A stretch of 22,726 nt of DNA, taken from positions 1 to 22,726 of the forward strand of contig CALPIR020000008.1 of NCBI GenBank assembly GCA_943323675.2. The letters are read 5' to 3'. The notes below the pieces were generated by a model. The model did no database searches. It was not told the origin of the DNA and was given only the letters and a program-made list of their open reading frames with translations. This document shows positions 1-7,450 of this stretch, in pieces. The translations under genes and the position numbers were made by a program. This DNA comes from Chitinophaga pinensis. Its GTDB lineage: Bacteria; Bacteroidota; Bacteroidia; UKL13-3. Numbering within the stretch: the stretch's first letter is position 1; each line of letters begins with the position of its first letter.

Positions 1-1
1 C

Positions 2-145
2 AGAGGTCCAAGTAGATTTGGAAGTGAAGGCGGAGACAGAAGACCGTCAACGCGTCCTTACACCAAACGCACTGAAGGTGGAAGTGAAGACAGACGTCCA
101 AGCAGATTTGGAAGCGAAGGCGGAGACAGAAGACCATCAACACGT
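2..145 (+). repeat. 90-bp-period in-frame repeat coding for an Arg/Gly-rich linker
   Basis: Two near-identical 54-bp units at 2-55 and 92-145 are spaced exactly 90 bp (30 codons). They encode nearly the same 18-residue stretch, differing only at the second residue (Gly versus Arg). The other differences are at synonymous third positions. The array probably extends upstream of the window. It lies in the disordered N-terminal extension of the pseudouridine synthase. Confidence 0.8.
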
Positions 146-1030
146 GGTGGTGGAAACGAAAGAGGAAGTCGCTTTGACAGAAACGAAGACAATGACCGCA
201 GACCAACGCGTACAACCGGAAAATCGGGTCGTCCTTACATGGTTAGGGGTGCTAAAGCGCGCGATTTAAAGGCCAAAAGTGAAGAAATGATGGAGTCTTT
301 GTCTCCTGAAATTGTTCGTTTAAACAGGTACATATCTAATGCAGGAATTTGTAGTCGTAGGGAGGCCGATGACTTAATTTCTGCAGGTTTGGTTTCGGTT
401 AACGGAGATATTGTAACAGAAATGGGATATAAGGTTTCACCAGGTGATGAAATCCGATACAATAACGAAAGACTGAGTTGGGAAAAGAAGGTTTATTTAT
501 TGATGAATAAACCAAAGGATTCCATTACGACCAGCGATGATCCTGAAGGCAGAAAGATAATTATGGACTTAATAAAAGATCCTCGTTTACCTAGGGTTTA
601 TCCGGTTGGCAGGCTAGATAGAAACACAACAGGAGTTATTTTATTAACCAATGATGGAGAATTAGCCCAGCGTTTAACTCACCCCAAATACAGCGTAGTA
701 AAAGTATACAAGGCTGTGTTAAACAAAAGCTTTGCAGCAAAAGACCTACAAGAATTGGGTAATAATGGGGTTGAATTAGAGGATGGACCAATAAAACCTG
801 ATGGTGTTGGTATTCCAAGTGCCAGCGAAAAAAATGTAGTACTGGTTCAAATTCATAGTGGTCGTAATCACATTATTCACCGCATGTTTGAGGCAATGGG
901 TTATTTGGTTGATAAATTAGATAGACTAGAGTTTGCTGGATTAGAGCGAAAGGGTTTAGACAGAGGGGAGTGGAGGCACTTAGATGATAAAGAAATAAAG
1001 AAACTGAAAAAGCTGGTTCAAATGAAGTAG
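2..1030 (+). CDS. rluB: RsuA/RluB-family 23S rRNA pseudouridine synthase, 5'-truncated
   Basis: Isomerises a uridine in rRNA to pseudouridine; by family most likely 23S rRNA (RluB/RluF type). The reading frame is open from the window edge, so the true start lies upstream. The first ~80 visible residues are low complexity, rich in Arg, Gly, Ser and Asp (RPSRFGSEGGDRRPSTR occurs twice). An S4 RNA-binding domain follows (RLNRYISNAGICSRREAD, from about nt 317). The catalytic motif is GRLDRNTTGVILLTNDG, with the nucleophilic Asp codon at 617-619. A C-terminal family motif reads SGRNHIIHRMFEAMGY. The ATG at 239 would give a 263-residue protein, but the frame and its charged composition continue upstream, so it is probably internal. 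The Arg/Gly-rich extension is common on this enzyme in Bacteroidota. RluB versus RluF or RsuA specificity cannot be decided here. tatA follows 49 nt downstream. Confidence 0.9.
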   Translation, partial: RGPSRFGSEGGDRRPSTRPYTKRTEGGSEDRRPSRFGSEGGDRRPSTRGGGNERGSRFDRNEDNDRRPTRTTGKSGRPYMVRGAKARDLKAKSEEMMESLSPEIVRLNRYISNAGICSRREADDLISAGLVSVNGDIVTEMGYKVSPGDEIRYNNERLSWEKKVYLLMNKPKDSITTSDDPEGRKIIMDLIKDPRLPRVYPVGRLDRNTTGVILLTNDGELAQRLTHPKYSVVKVYKAVLNKSFAAKDLQELGNNGVELEDGPIKPDGVGIPSASEKNVVLVQIHSGRNHIIHRMFEAMGYLVDKLDRLEFAGLERKGLDRGEWRHLDDKEIKKLKKLVQMK

Positions 1031-1079
1031 TTTTTCCCGAAATAAAATTTAATTTTGCTTACTTTTATACGTTAATATT

Positions 1080-1304
1080 ATGAACACATCATTATTGTTT
1101 ATAGGTAATTTAGGTGGTGGCGAATGGATCGTTATCATTTTAGTTGTGGTGTTATTATTTGGTGGTAAAAAAATTCCTGAGTTAATGCGTGGCGTTGGTC
1201 AAGGCATTCGTGAGTTTAACGATGCTAAAAAGAACGTTAAATCTCAAATTGAAGAAGGAATGAAAGAAAAAGATAACCAACCAACATCAACAACAAAAGA
1301 ATAG
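1080..1304 (+). CDS. tatA: Sec-independent translocase subunit TatA
   Basis: Pore-forming component of the twin-arginine translocase, which exports folded proteins across the inner membrane together with TatC. The 74-residue product has the family layout: a short N-terminus, one membrane helix (about residues 15-27, WIVIILVVVLLFG), the GGKKIPELMRGVGQGIREF hinge and amphipathic helix, and a charged disordered tail ending in KDNQPTSTTKE. Length is normal for TatA. No tatC or tatB lies in the window, which is usual where tatA is unlinked. Its stop codon shares one base with the GTG start of gatA (TAGTG), so the two genes are probably co-transcribed and translationally coupled. Confidence 0.92.
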   Translation: MNTSLLFIGNLGGGEWIVIILVVVLLFGGKKIPELMRGVGQGIREFNDAKKNVKSQIEEGMKEKDNQPTSTTKE

Positions 1305-2713
1305 TGGAAAACTATAACTCACTAAAACACATACAATCCGATATTCAACAAAACAAGACTACCCTGCGTGGTCTTGTTTTGCATTATTTGGGTAACATAA
1401 GCTCGCGCAAGAACTTGAACGCATTTATTGAAGTGTTTCAAGAGGAGGCCTTGGAGCAAGCAGACGTTATTGACCAAAAAATAATGCAGGGCACTGCTGG
1501 TAAATTAGCAGGATTGGTTATTGGTCTCAAGGATAATATTTGTTATAAAAACCATCAGGTTACCGCATCTTCAAAAATCTTAGCGGGTTTTGAGTCGGTT
1601 TATAGTGCCACTGTTGTGGAGCGTTTATTAGCAGAAGATGCAATTATTATTGGTCGTTTAAACTGCGATGAGTTTGCAATGGGTGCGTCTAACGAAACAT
1701 CCACATATGGTCCAGTAAAAAATGCTTTTGATGAGACACGTGTTTCCGGTGGTTCTTCTGGAGGTGCAGCTGTAGCTGTGCAATCTGATATGTGTCAAGC
1801 AGCTATTGCAAGTGATACAGGAGGATCTGTTCGTCAACCTGCTGCATTTTGCGGAGTAATTGGCATTAAGCCCACTTATGGTAGAGTTTCACGTAATGGT
1901 TTAATTGCGTATGCCTCTTCGTTTGATCAAATTGGCCCGATAACCAAAAGCATGCATGACATGCAACTTCTTATGGAGGTTATATCTGGAAAGGATGAAG
2001 CTGATGCCACAAGTTCATCAAATTCAGTTCCAGAATACACTGCTGCACCAGCTCCTAATAAACAAAAAATTGCTTACATAAAAGAGTGTGTTTATCACGA
2101 AGGGATTGATCCTGAAGTACAAAAATCAACCTTGGATGTAATTGAAAAACTAAAACAACAAGGCCATGAAGTTGCAGAAGTAAGCTTTCCTTACTTAGAA
2201 CAATTGGTTCCTGTTTATTATGTACTTACTACAGCTGAGGCCTCTTCAAACTTATCCCGTTTTAGTGGTTTAATGTATGGTCATCGCAGTGCAAGTGCAA
2301 CAGACCTAGAAAGCACTTTCCGCAAATCGCGTAGTGAGGGTTTTGGTACAGAAGTAAAAAGAAGAATTATGCTTGGCACCTTTGTGCTTTCGGCAGGGTC
2401 GTATGAAGCATACTATACTAAGGCACAAAAGGTAAGGCGTTTGGTTCAAGAGAAAACCAACGAATTGCTTGGCCATTATGATTTTTTACTTTCGCCAACA
2501 ACACCAACTACTGCCTTTAAATTTGGCGAAAAAACGAATAATCCTATTGCCATGTATTTGGCCGATATTTTTACGGTACACGCAAACATAAGCGGTAATC
2601 CAGCCATTTCTGTTCCTATGGGTAAACATACTAATGGTATGCCAATGGGTGTTCAGTTAATGGCGAAACATTTTTGTGAAAGCGAAATGATGCAACTTGC
2701 ATCAACAATCTAA
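1304..2713 (+). CDS. gatA: Glu-tRNA(Gln)/Asp-tRNA(Asn) amidotransferase subunit A
   Basis: Amidase subunit of the GatCAB complex. It releases ammonia from glutamine to convert mischarged Glu-tRNA(Gln) or Asp-tRNA(Asn) to the correct amide form. The amidase-signature catalytic triad is intact: Lys76 in GLKDN, cis-Ser151 in GGSSGG and nucleophile Ser175 in SDTGGSVRQPA. The spacings (75 and 24 residues) are the same as in characterised GatA. Downstream GVIGIKPTYGRVSR and SSFDQIGP are also typical. The product has 469 residues, about family length. The start is GTG, overlapping the tatA stop by one base. gatB and gatC are not nearby, as is common in Bacteroidota. The C-terminus ends shortly after GVQLMAKHF, as expected. 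Confidence 0.95.
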   Translation: MENYNSLKHIQSDIQQNKTTLRGLVLHYLGNISSRKNLNAFIEVFQEEALEQADVIDQKIMQGTAGKLAGLVIGLKDNICYKNHQVTASSKILAGFESVYSATVVERLLAEDAIIIGRLNCDEFAMGASNETSTYGPVKNAFDETRVSGGSSGGAAVAVQSDMCQAAIASDTGGSVRQPAAFCGVIGIKPTYGRVSRNGLIAYASSFDQIGPITKSMHDMQLLMEVISGKDEADATSSSNSVPEYTAAPAPNKQKIAYIKECVYHEGIDPEVQKSTLDVIEKLKQQGHEVAEVSFPYLEQLVPVYYVLTTAEASSNLSRFSGLMYGHRSASATDLESTFRKSRSEGFGTEVKRRIMLGTFVLSAGSYEAYYTKAQKVRRLVQEKTNELLGHYDFLLSPTTPTTAFKFGEKTNNPIAMYLADIFTVHANISGNPAISVPMGKHTNGMPMGVQLMAKHFCESEMMQLASTI

Positions 2714-2745
2714 GAGGCGCTAATTATTTTATATTGAAGTAAAAT

Positions 2746-3987
2746 TTGAAAAAGGTACACAACATACTATTGGGTATAATGCTGTTATTAACCATAGCAG
2801 CCAATGCGCAAAACGAACAGGTTTATATTCAACGACTATCAACCCTTAAATCGCAGGTTGAAATGACCTATAATCCTGCAGTTAAAAAGCACATTGACGC
2901 TTACTTAGCTAATCCGGAAAGAACCCGCGAATTAATAGGATTAAGTAAGGTTTATTTCCCCATGATTGAACGTTCGTTGCGTGCCAAAAACATACCTATA
3001 GATATGAAATATCTAGCTGTGGCTTTGGCAGAACTAGACCCTTTGGTACAGGCTCCTAGTGGAGCAAGCGGTATGTGGATGATGCCCTACAACGTATCGA
3101 AAATGTATAAGCTAAAAGTAAATTCATACATTGATGAGCGCAAGGATCCGATAAAATCAACCAACATTGTTGCCACACACTTTAAAGATTTATTCTCAAT
3201 TTATCGTCAATGGCCTCTTGTAATAGCAGCATATACCTCTTCACCTGTTATGTTAAACAAAAGCATTCGCATGGCGGGAAATAGCATGCATTTTTGGGAT
3301 TTGTACCAATACATACCAGAGGGTACAAGGGAGGTTTATCCTAAATTTATAGCAGCAGCCTACATCTGTAATTTTTATAAGGAACACGGAATAAAACCCG
3401 CACCTGCCGCATTATTTAATGAAACAGATAGCGCAATGGTTCGTAAATGGTTGTCGTTTCAGCAAATCTCTAGTACGCTTGAAATACCAATTGAGCAACT
3501 AAGAAAACTGAACCCAATATTTAAAAAAGATGTCATTCCATACACATTAGAGGGGTATCTGCTAAAACTTCCTAAGTCTAAGGCTAAGTATTTCAATTTA
3601 TTAAACGATAGTATTTACAAGCCAACTGTTAGTCCAGGAGATTTTGCTCCAGTTGTAATACAACGCATACCAGGTGATACACCAGGTTCTTCATCCAACG
3701 GCATTAATAAACCAGATAATACGGTAGTTAATCGTAATGAACCAACGCCTGTATTCGATAAAAAGCGGGTGTATTACACGGTTAAAAAAGGTGATATTAT
3801 TGCTGACGTTGCCGATTGGTTTGATGTAACACCACGAGAAATAAAAAGCTGGAATAAACTAAAATCGGAAAAACTTCGTGCAGGGCAAAAGCTAATTGTT
3901 TGGGTTAAACAAAGCAAAACAGGCTATTACAAGCGCATTAATAGCATGAGTGCAAGCCAAAAGAAAAAGCTTAAACGAAAAGATTAA
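2746..3987 (+). CDS. Secreted SLT-fold protein with LysM, probable inactive lytic transglycosylase
   Basis: Envelope protein resembling MltD-type murein transglycosylases. It starts at a TTG. A signal peptide (residues 1-21, ending TIAANA before QNEQ) implies periplasmic or outer-membrane location. Residues ~65-215 match the SLT fold (KYLAV...DP...PSGASGMW, then LKVNSYIDERKDPIKST, RQWPLVIAAY and WDLYQYIP). A weak LysM-like segment (about 235-275) and a clear LysM (about 342-387, YYTVKKGDIIADVADWF) follow, with a Lys-rich tail. By eye alignment, the catalytic Glu of the ES motif is Leu94. The following Gln-Phe-Met after GxW is Met-Met-Pro, and the AAYN Asn is Thr164. Glu96 is close but two residues off. 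This suggests a peptidoglycan-binding or scaffolding role without cleavage. It lies 32 nt after gatA and probably belongs to the same run. Confidence 0.8.
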   Translation: MKKVHNILLGIMLLLTIAANAQNEQVYIQRLSTLKSQVEMTYNPAVKKHIDAYLANPERTRELIGLSKVYFPMIERSLRAKNIPIDMKYLAVALAELDPLVQAPSGASGMWMMPYNVSKMYKLKVNSYIDERKDPIKSTNIVATHFKDLFSIYRQWPLVIAAYTSSPVMLNKSIRMAGNSMHFWDLYQYIPEGTREVYPKFIAAAYICNFYKEHGIKPAPAALFNETDSAMVRKWLSFQQISSTLEIPIEQLRKLNPIFKKDVIPYTLEGYLLKLPKSKAKYFNLLNDSIYKPTVSPGDFAPVVIQRIPGDTPGSSSNGINKPDNTVVNRNEPTPVFDKKRVYYTVKKGDIIADVADWFDVTPREIKSWNKLKSEKLRAGQKLIVWVKQSKTGYYKRINSMSASQKKKLKRKD

Positions 3988-3996
3988 TAAATAACT

Positions 3997-4512
3997 TTAA
4001 TCTTCGAATAACTCTAGTGGCGATGGCACCTTAAATACCAAAAAATTAGTTCCTAGGAAGTTAATTACCACATTTATACCTATTGATAAAACGTTGCTTA
4101 CGAATGTTCCATTAAGCAATAGCCAAGCGCTTAGTTTAGCAAAACCAAGCAACTCTACAATGGGTGCAATTGTTGTTTCAGGATGTAAATAATGATCGCA
4201 GGCATAGTTAAATGCTAAATACACGAAAAAAGTAAATGCATACACAATAATGTATTTCAGTAAATACTTTTCGCCATCTTCTGCTTGGTCAACGTAAGTC
4301 CAAAGCTTGTTAAGCGCAAATCCCACAAAAAACCCCATAATGTAACCAATAGCCTTTGAAACTAGGTTGTATTGCGGAAACTGCAAAGCAATAAGCCAAA
4401 ACACCATTAAGCTGGCAATGGTACTTGCAACACCCACAAAACCAAATTTCATAAACTTGTGTAGGAAGGGGTAGCGTCTAATCCATTTGCGAAATAATTT
4501 AATATAATTCAC
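3997..4512 (-). CDS. GtrA-family four-helix membrane protein
   Basis: Small inner-membrane protein of the GtrA family (171 residues). The best-known members help flip polyprenyl-phosphate-linked sugars for O-antigen or teichoic acid glycosylation; many others have no assigned substrate. Four hydrophobic helices are visible (about residues 24-43, 53-70, 86-104 and 132-160). Family signatures are FGFVGVASTI near the N-terminus, GFALNKLWTY after helix 2, and NFLGTNFLVFK at the C-terminus. The start is GTG. The gene converges on the SLT/LysM gene with a 9-nt gap and diverges from the methyltransferase at 4655. A glycan or lipid-linked sugar role is inferred from the family only. Confidence 0.85.
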   Translation of the reverse strand: MNYIKLFRKWIRRYPFLHKFMKFGFVGVASTIASLMVFWLIALQFPQYNLVSKAIGYIMGFFVGFALNKLWTYVDQAEDGEKYLLKYIIVYAFTFFVYLAFNYACDHYLHPETTIAPIVELLGFAKLSAWLLLNGTFVSNVLSIGINVVINFLGTNFLVFKVPSPLELFED

Positions 4513-4516
4513 GCAT

Positions 4517-4524
4517 CAAATGTA
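4517..4524 (-). promoter_or_regulatory. Possible -7 box (TACATTTG) of the GtrA gene
   Basis: The minus strand reads TACATTTG, a full match to the Bacteroidota TAnnTTTG box, ending four bases before the GTG start at 4512. If used, the transcript would be nearly leaderless. No TTTG -33 element was identified. Confidence 0.35.
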
Positions 4525-4599
4525 TAAAAACTAACTATACCGAGCAACAACCGCATTTCAACAAATGAAAATAATAATTAAGCCGATGCTTTTATATTT

Positions 4600-4607
4600 T
4601 ATATTTG
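4600..4607 (+). promoter_or_regulatory. Possible -7 box (TATATTTG) of the methyltransferase gene
   Basis: TATATTTG fully matches TAnnTTTG and would place the transcript start near 4613, giving a leader of about 40 nt before the ATG at 4655. No convincing -33 TTTG is seen. It lies in the right arm of the 11-bp inverted repeat. Confidence 0.4.
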
Positions 4608-4654
4608 ATGCGTTATATTGCCCCTTTAATTTTATACACTGCAGTAGATAGAAC

Positions 4655-5458
4655 ATGGAATACGATCCAATTAAAAAAGACCTGGGAACGGTATTTAACA
4701 AGTCGCTTTTTTTGCGCAAAATATTTTATAAGCTTTTAGATTTATTATTGCTTCGTACTTGGCATATACATCGTGAATTGCGTGCTTGGCCGAAGTTTAA
4801 AGGGCCTTTTACCATGCTTGATGCTGGCTCCGGGTTTGGCCAGTATAGTTTTTACATAGCCAACAAAAACAACAAATGTGTTATTGATGCAGTTGATGTA
4901 AAAGACGATCAAATTGCAGATTGTGCGCAATTTTTTAAGGCTTGCGAAATAACCAATGTTAATTTTGAACTTGGAGATTTAACCAAACCACATGCCACCA
5001 ATAAATATGATTTGGTTTTATGTGTTGATGTAATGGAGCACATTTTAGAGGATGTTGATGTGTTTAAACACTTTAATCAAAGCATGAAGAGTGGTGCTAT
5101 GTTGTTAATATCAACACCAAGTGACCAAGGTGGAAGCAATGCAGATGAGCACGGAGAATCTTTTATTGGTGAACACGTGCGTGATGGTTACCCGGTAGAA
5201 GAAATGCGTGATAAATTAAAGCAAGCAGGTTTTAATAAAGCTGAAATACTTTACTCTTATGGCGCTCCAGGAAAAATTGCATGGAAATTAAGTATGAAAT
5301 ACCCTATGAGTATTTTAAATGTAACCAAAGCGTTTTTTGTTTTGTTACCTGTTTATTACATCATAACTTATCCGTTTGCCTATTTATTAAATTGGGTTGA
5401 TACCTATACCACACACAAAACCGGGACAGGGCTTATTGTTAAAGCTTGGAAAGACTAG
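4655..5458 (+). CDS. Class I SAM-dependent methyltransferase, substrate unknown
   Basis: A 267-residue Methyltransf_11-type enzyme. SAM-binding motif I is TMLDAGSGFGQYS (about residues 53-65). The acidic ribose-binding region is VIDAVDVKDDQ (about 76-86), motif II is GDLTKP, and the post-motif VLCVDVMEHI (121-130) is typical of small-molecule or lipid methyltransferases. The C-terminus has a hydrophobic stretch (about 225-250, including FFVLLPVYYIITYPFAYLL) that could tie it to the membrane and hints at a lipid or quinone-like substrate, but that is inference. It diverges from the GtrA gene, and a permease gene follows 42 nt downstream. No specific function can be assigned. Confidence 0.8.
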   Translation: MEYDPIKKDLGTVFNKSLFLRKIFYKLLDLLLLRTWHIHRELRAWPKFKGPFTMLDAGSGFGQYSFYIANKNNKCVIDAVDVKDDQIADCAQFFKACEITNVNFELGDLTKPHATNKYDLVLCVDVMEHILEDVDVFKHFNQSMKSGAMLLISTPSDQGGSNADEHGESFIGEHVRDGYPVEEMRDKLKQAGFNKAEILYSYGAPGKIAWKLSMKYPMSILNVTKAFFVLLPVYYIITYPFAYLLNWVDTYTTHKTGTGLIVKAWKD

Positions 5459-5500
5459 TTAATATCTGTAATGTGGGTTTAATACTTAAATAAAATTACT

Positions 5501-6724
5501 GTGAACCTGCCATTTACCATAGCTAAAAGATATTTTTTTTCGCGTAAACAGGGCGGAGGTTTTAGTTTAATTACCGTAATTTCTGGAATATCTCTTTTGG
5601 GCTATATGGTTGGTGCTGCAGCATTAATTATTGTACTAAGCGTTTTTAATGGATTTGAGCGGCTTTTTTCTTCGCTGTACACCAACTTCGACAGCGACTT
5701 AAGAATTACATCAACTACTGGTAAAATAATTAATCCTGAGCAAATTAACTGGGCCAAATTCGAACTAGTAGAAGGCGTTGAAACTTACAGCAAGGTTGTA
5801 GAAGAAAATGTGTTATTGCGTTACAACAACCAACAAAGCATTGCTACCTTAAAGGGCGTTGACATAAACTATGTTAATGTAACAAAATTTGATAGCATGT
5901 TGGTTGGTGGATATGTTGATGTTAGACAAGACAGTATTTACGCTATTGTTGGTCAGGGCATTGCCTATCGCCTATCAATAGACCCTAATGATTTATTTAA
6001 AGCATTGGCTATTTATGTACCTAAACGAGATGTGCAAACCATTATTAATCCAGATGATGCCTTTAATAAAGCGCTTGTAATCCCTAGTGGTGTTTTTGCT
6101 GTTCAAGAAGAGGTAGATAATAAATATGTAATTTGTCCACTCCATTTCGCACAAGAATTATTAGGTCGTAATGATGCATTTACAGCCATTGAAGTTAAGT
6201 TGGAACCCAATGTAAATGTTGATGAGGCGAAAGCGGCTATACAACATGTTTTGGGTCAGGGCTTCACCATTAAAAACAGGTTCGAACAACACGATGCTTT
6301 TTTTAAGGTTATGCGTTCAGAGAAAGCCATTAGTTATATTATCTTATTGTTTATCCTGCTAATAGCCGCATCAAACACCATAAGTTCTTTATACATATTG
6401 GTGATGGAAAAAAAGCGCGACTTACAAATAATGAAAAGCATGGGTCTTACAGAAAATCAAGCGGCTAATATATTTAAGTTAGAAGGGTTGATAATCGCTT
6501 TTGTTGGAGGCACCTTGGGTATAATACTTGGTTTAATCCTGTGTTACTTGCAAGATCAATATGGTTTTATAGCATTACAAGCTTCATCAAATGTGATGTT
6601 TAGTTCTTATCCTATAAATGTTATATGGACCGATGTAGTACTAGTATTCACAACGGTTTTGGTCTTAGGCTACATTACCACCATTTACCCATCTAATCGT
6701 GCCAGACAAGCCGTTTTAGGCTGA
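5501..6724 (+). CDS. LolC/LolE-like ABC transporter permease (FtsX superfamily)
   Basis: Membrane subunit of a MacB/LolCDE-type ABC transporter, 407 residues. In the Lol system this class extracts lipoproteins from the inner membrane for delivery to the outer membrane. The start is GTG (MNLPFTIAKRYFFS). The family opening (ISGISLLGYMVGAAALIIVLSVFNGFE) gives transmembrane helix 1 at about 22-48. A periplasmic domain spans about 50-270. Three C-terminal helices (about 275-300, 322-350, 375-398) surround the coupling segment MEKKRDLQIMKSMGLT, and the protein ends IYPSNRARQA. No ATPase gene (LolD) is adjacent. In Bacteroidota single LolC/E-type permeases are common. The 3' end overlaps the convergent DedA gene by 9 bp. 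Confidence 0.87.
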   Translation: MNLPFTIAKRYFFSRKQGGGFSLITVISGISLLGYMVGAAALIIVLSVFNGFERLFSSLYTNFDSDLRITSTTGKIINPEQINWAKFELVEGVETYSKVVEENVLLRYNNQQSIATLKGVDINYVNVTKFDSMLVGGYVDVRQDSIYAIVGQGIAYRLSIDPNDLFKALAIYVPKRDVQTIINPDDAFNKALVIPSGVFAVQEEVDNKYVICPLHFAQELLGRNDAFTAIEVKLEPNVNVDEAKAAIQHVLGQGFTIKNRFEQHDAFFKVMRSEKAISYIILLFILLIAASNTISSLYILVMEKKRDLQIMKSMGLTENQAANIFKLEGLIIAFVGGTLGIILGLILCYLQDQYGFIALQASSNVMFSSYPINVIWTDVVLVFTTVLVLGYITTIYPSNRARQAVLG

Positions 6725-7339
6725 CCTCTTATCCTTGCGCTTTTTGATGTAGTTATTAATGATAGGTATTGATGTAACCACAATAAAACCAATCACAATT
6801 AGGTCTAAGTAATCTAGTGCATCAGGAAAAATAGAACCCACGTAATAGCCTGCACCTGTTATGGTTAGTGGCCAAACCAAAGCACCAATTAAATTAAACA
6901 AAAAGAATGTTTTTGGGTTTACCCTTACTACTCCAGCTAATATAGGTGCAAATGTGCGCACAATCGGCAAAAACCGACCTAAAATAAGGGCAACGCCACC
7001 ATGTTTTTGATAAAACTCGGCTGCCGTATAAATATATTTTTTCTTAAAAAACAGGGAGTCTTCTTTTTTGTATAGGTTCTGCCCTGTTTTAAATCCAAAT
7101 AAGAAACCTGCATAGTAACCGGAAAAAGCAGCGGCAGCAATACTCAGTATTAATGTTGCTAGCTCCACATCCAATACCTTTAAATAGCAAAGTAACCCAA
7201 CAGTAAATAACAAAGAATCTCCTGGCAAGAAGAAGCCGAAAAACAGCCCATTTTCTATGAAAATCACCAACAGTACCAGCGTTAGTCCACCAAAATCAAC
7301 CAATGCCTTTGGTTTAAAAATATCCCAAAAATTTTCCAA
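6716..7339 (-). CDS. DedA-family membrane protein
   Basis: Inner-membrane protein of the DedA/VTT (SNARE-associated) family, 207 residues. Characterised DedA proteins support membrane homeostasis, and some act as undecaprenyl-phosphate or phospholipid flippases. The re-entrant motif ENGLFFGFFLPGDSLLF (about residues 29-45) and the second motif FLPIVRTFAPILAGVVRV (about 123-140) carry the conserved acidic, Arg and Pro residues. Several membrane helices flank them, and a basic tail (KKRKDKRSA) ends the protein. It converges on the LolC/E-like permease, overlapping its 3' end. On the minus strand it lies downstream of rpsT but is separated by a strong terminator at 7393-7423, so it probably has its own promoter. 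Confidence 0.9.
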   Translation of the reverse strand: MENFWDIFKPKALVDFGGLTLVLLVIFIENGLFFGFFLPGDSLLFTVGLLCYLKVLDVELATLILSIAAAAFSGYYAGFLFGFKTGQNLYKKEDSLFFKKKYIYTAAEFYQKHGGVALILGRFLPIVRTFAPILAGVVRVNPKTFFLFNLIGALVWPLTITGAGYYVGSIFPDALDYLDLIVIGFIVVTSIPIINNYIKKRKDKRSA

Positions 7340-7392
7340 GGGGTTAAATACTTAGTTGGTAAACATAGGCAACAATTACAACAAAGCCAAAC

Positions 7393-7423
7393 AAAAAAGG
7401 CTTTCCCGATAAGGAAAGCCTTT
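7393..7423 (-). terminator. Rho-independent terminator of rpsT
   Basis: A perfect 11-bp stem (7396-7406 paired with 7413-7423, aaaggctttcc/ggaaagccttt) has a 6-nt loop. On the minus strand it is followed by a T-run at 7398-7393 that partly overlaps the stem foot. On the plus strand only an A-rich run follows, so it serves the minus-strand rpsT transcript, 28 nt after the rpsT stop. Confidence 0.85.
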
Positions 7424-7450
7424 AGTAAAAACATTATCTAATGTAATATA

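Larger units (their letters stand above)
4511..4613. repeat. 11-bp inverted repeat framing a divergent promoter region
   Basis: The sequence acgcatcaaat at 4511-4521 is the exact reverse complement of atttgatgcgt at 4603-4613, with 81 bp between the arms. Each arm contains the TTTG half of a Bacteroidota -7 box pointing towards its own gene (GtrA on minus, methyltransferase on plus). This could be a shared operator or two copies of one promoter/leader sequence. Confidence 0.5.

Noticed and set aside
18..269. Open frame on the plus strand rich in Glu, Lys and Thr
   Set aside because: It is an out-of-frame reading of the repeat region. The frame continuous with the pseudouridine synthase gives an Arg/Gly-rich extension typical of that enzyme, so this one is a shadow.
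2700..2745. Possible frameshift at the end of gatA
   Set aside because: Another frame stays open to 2742, but the called GatA already ends at the expected place after GVQLMAKHF, and its length fits the family.
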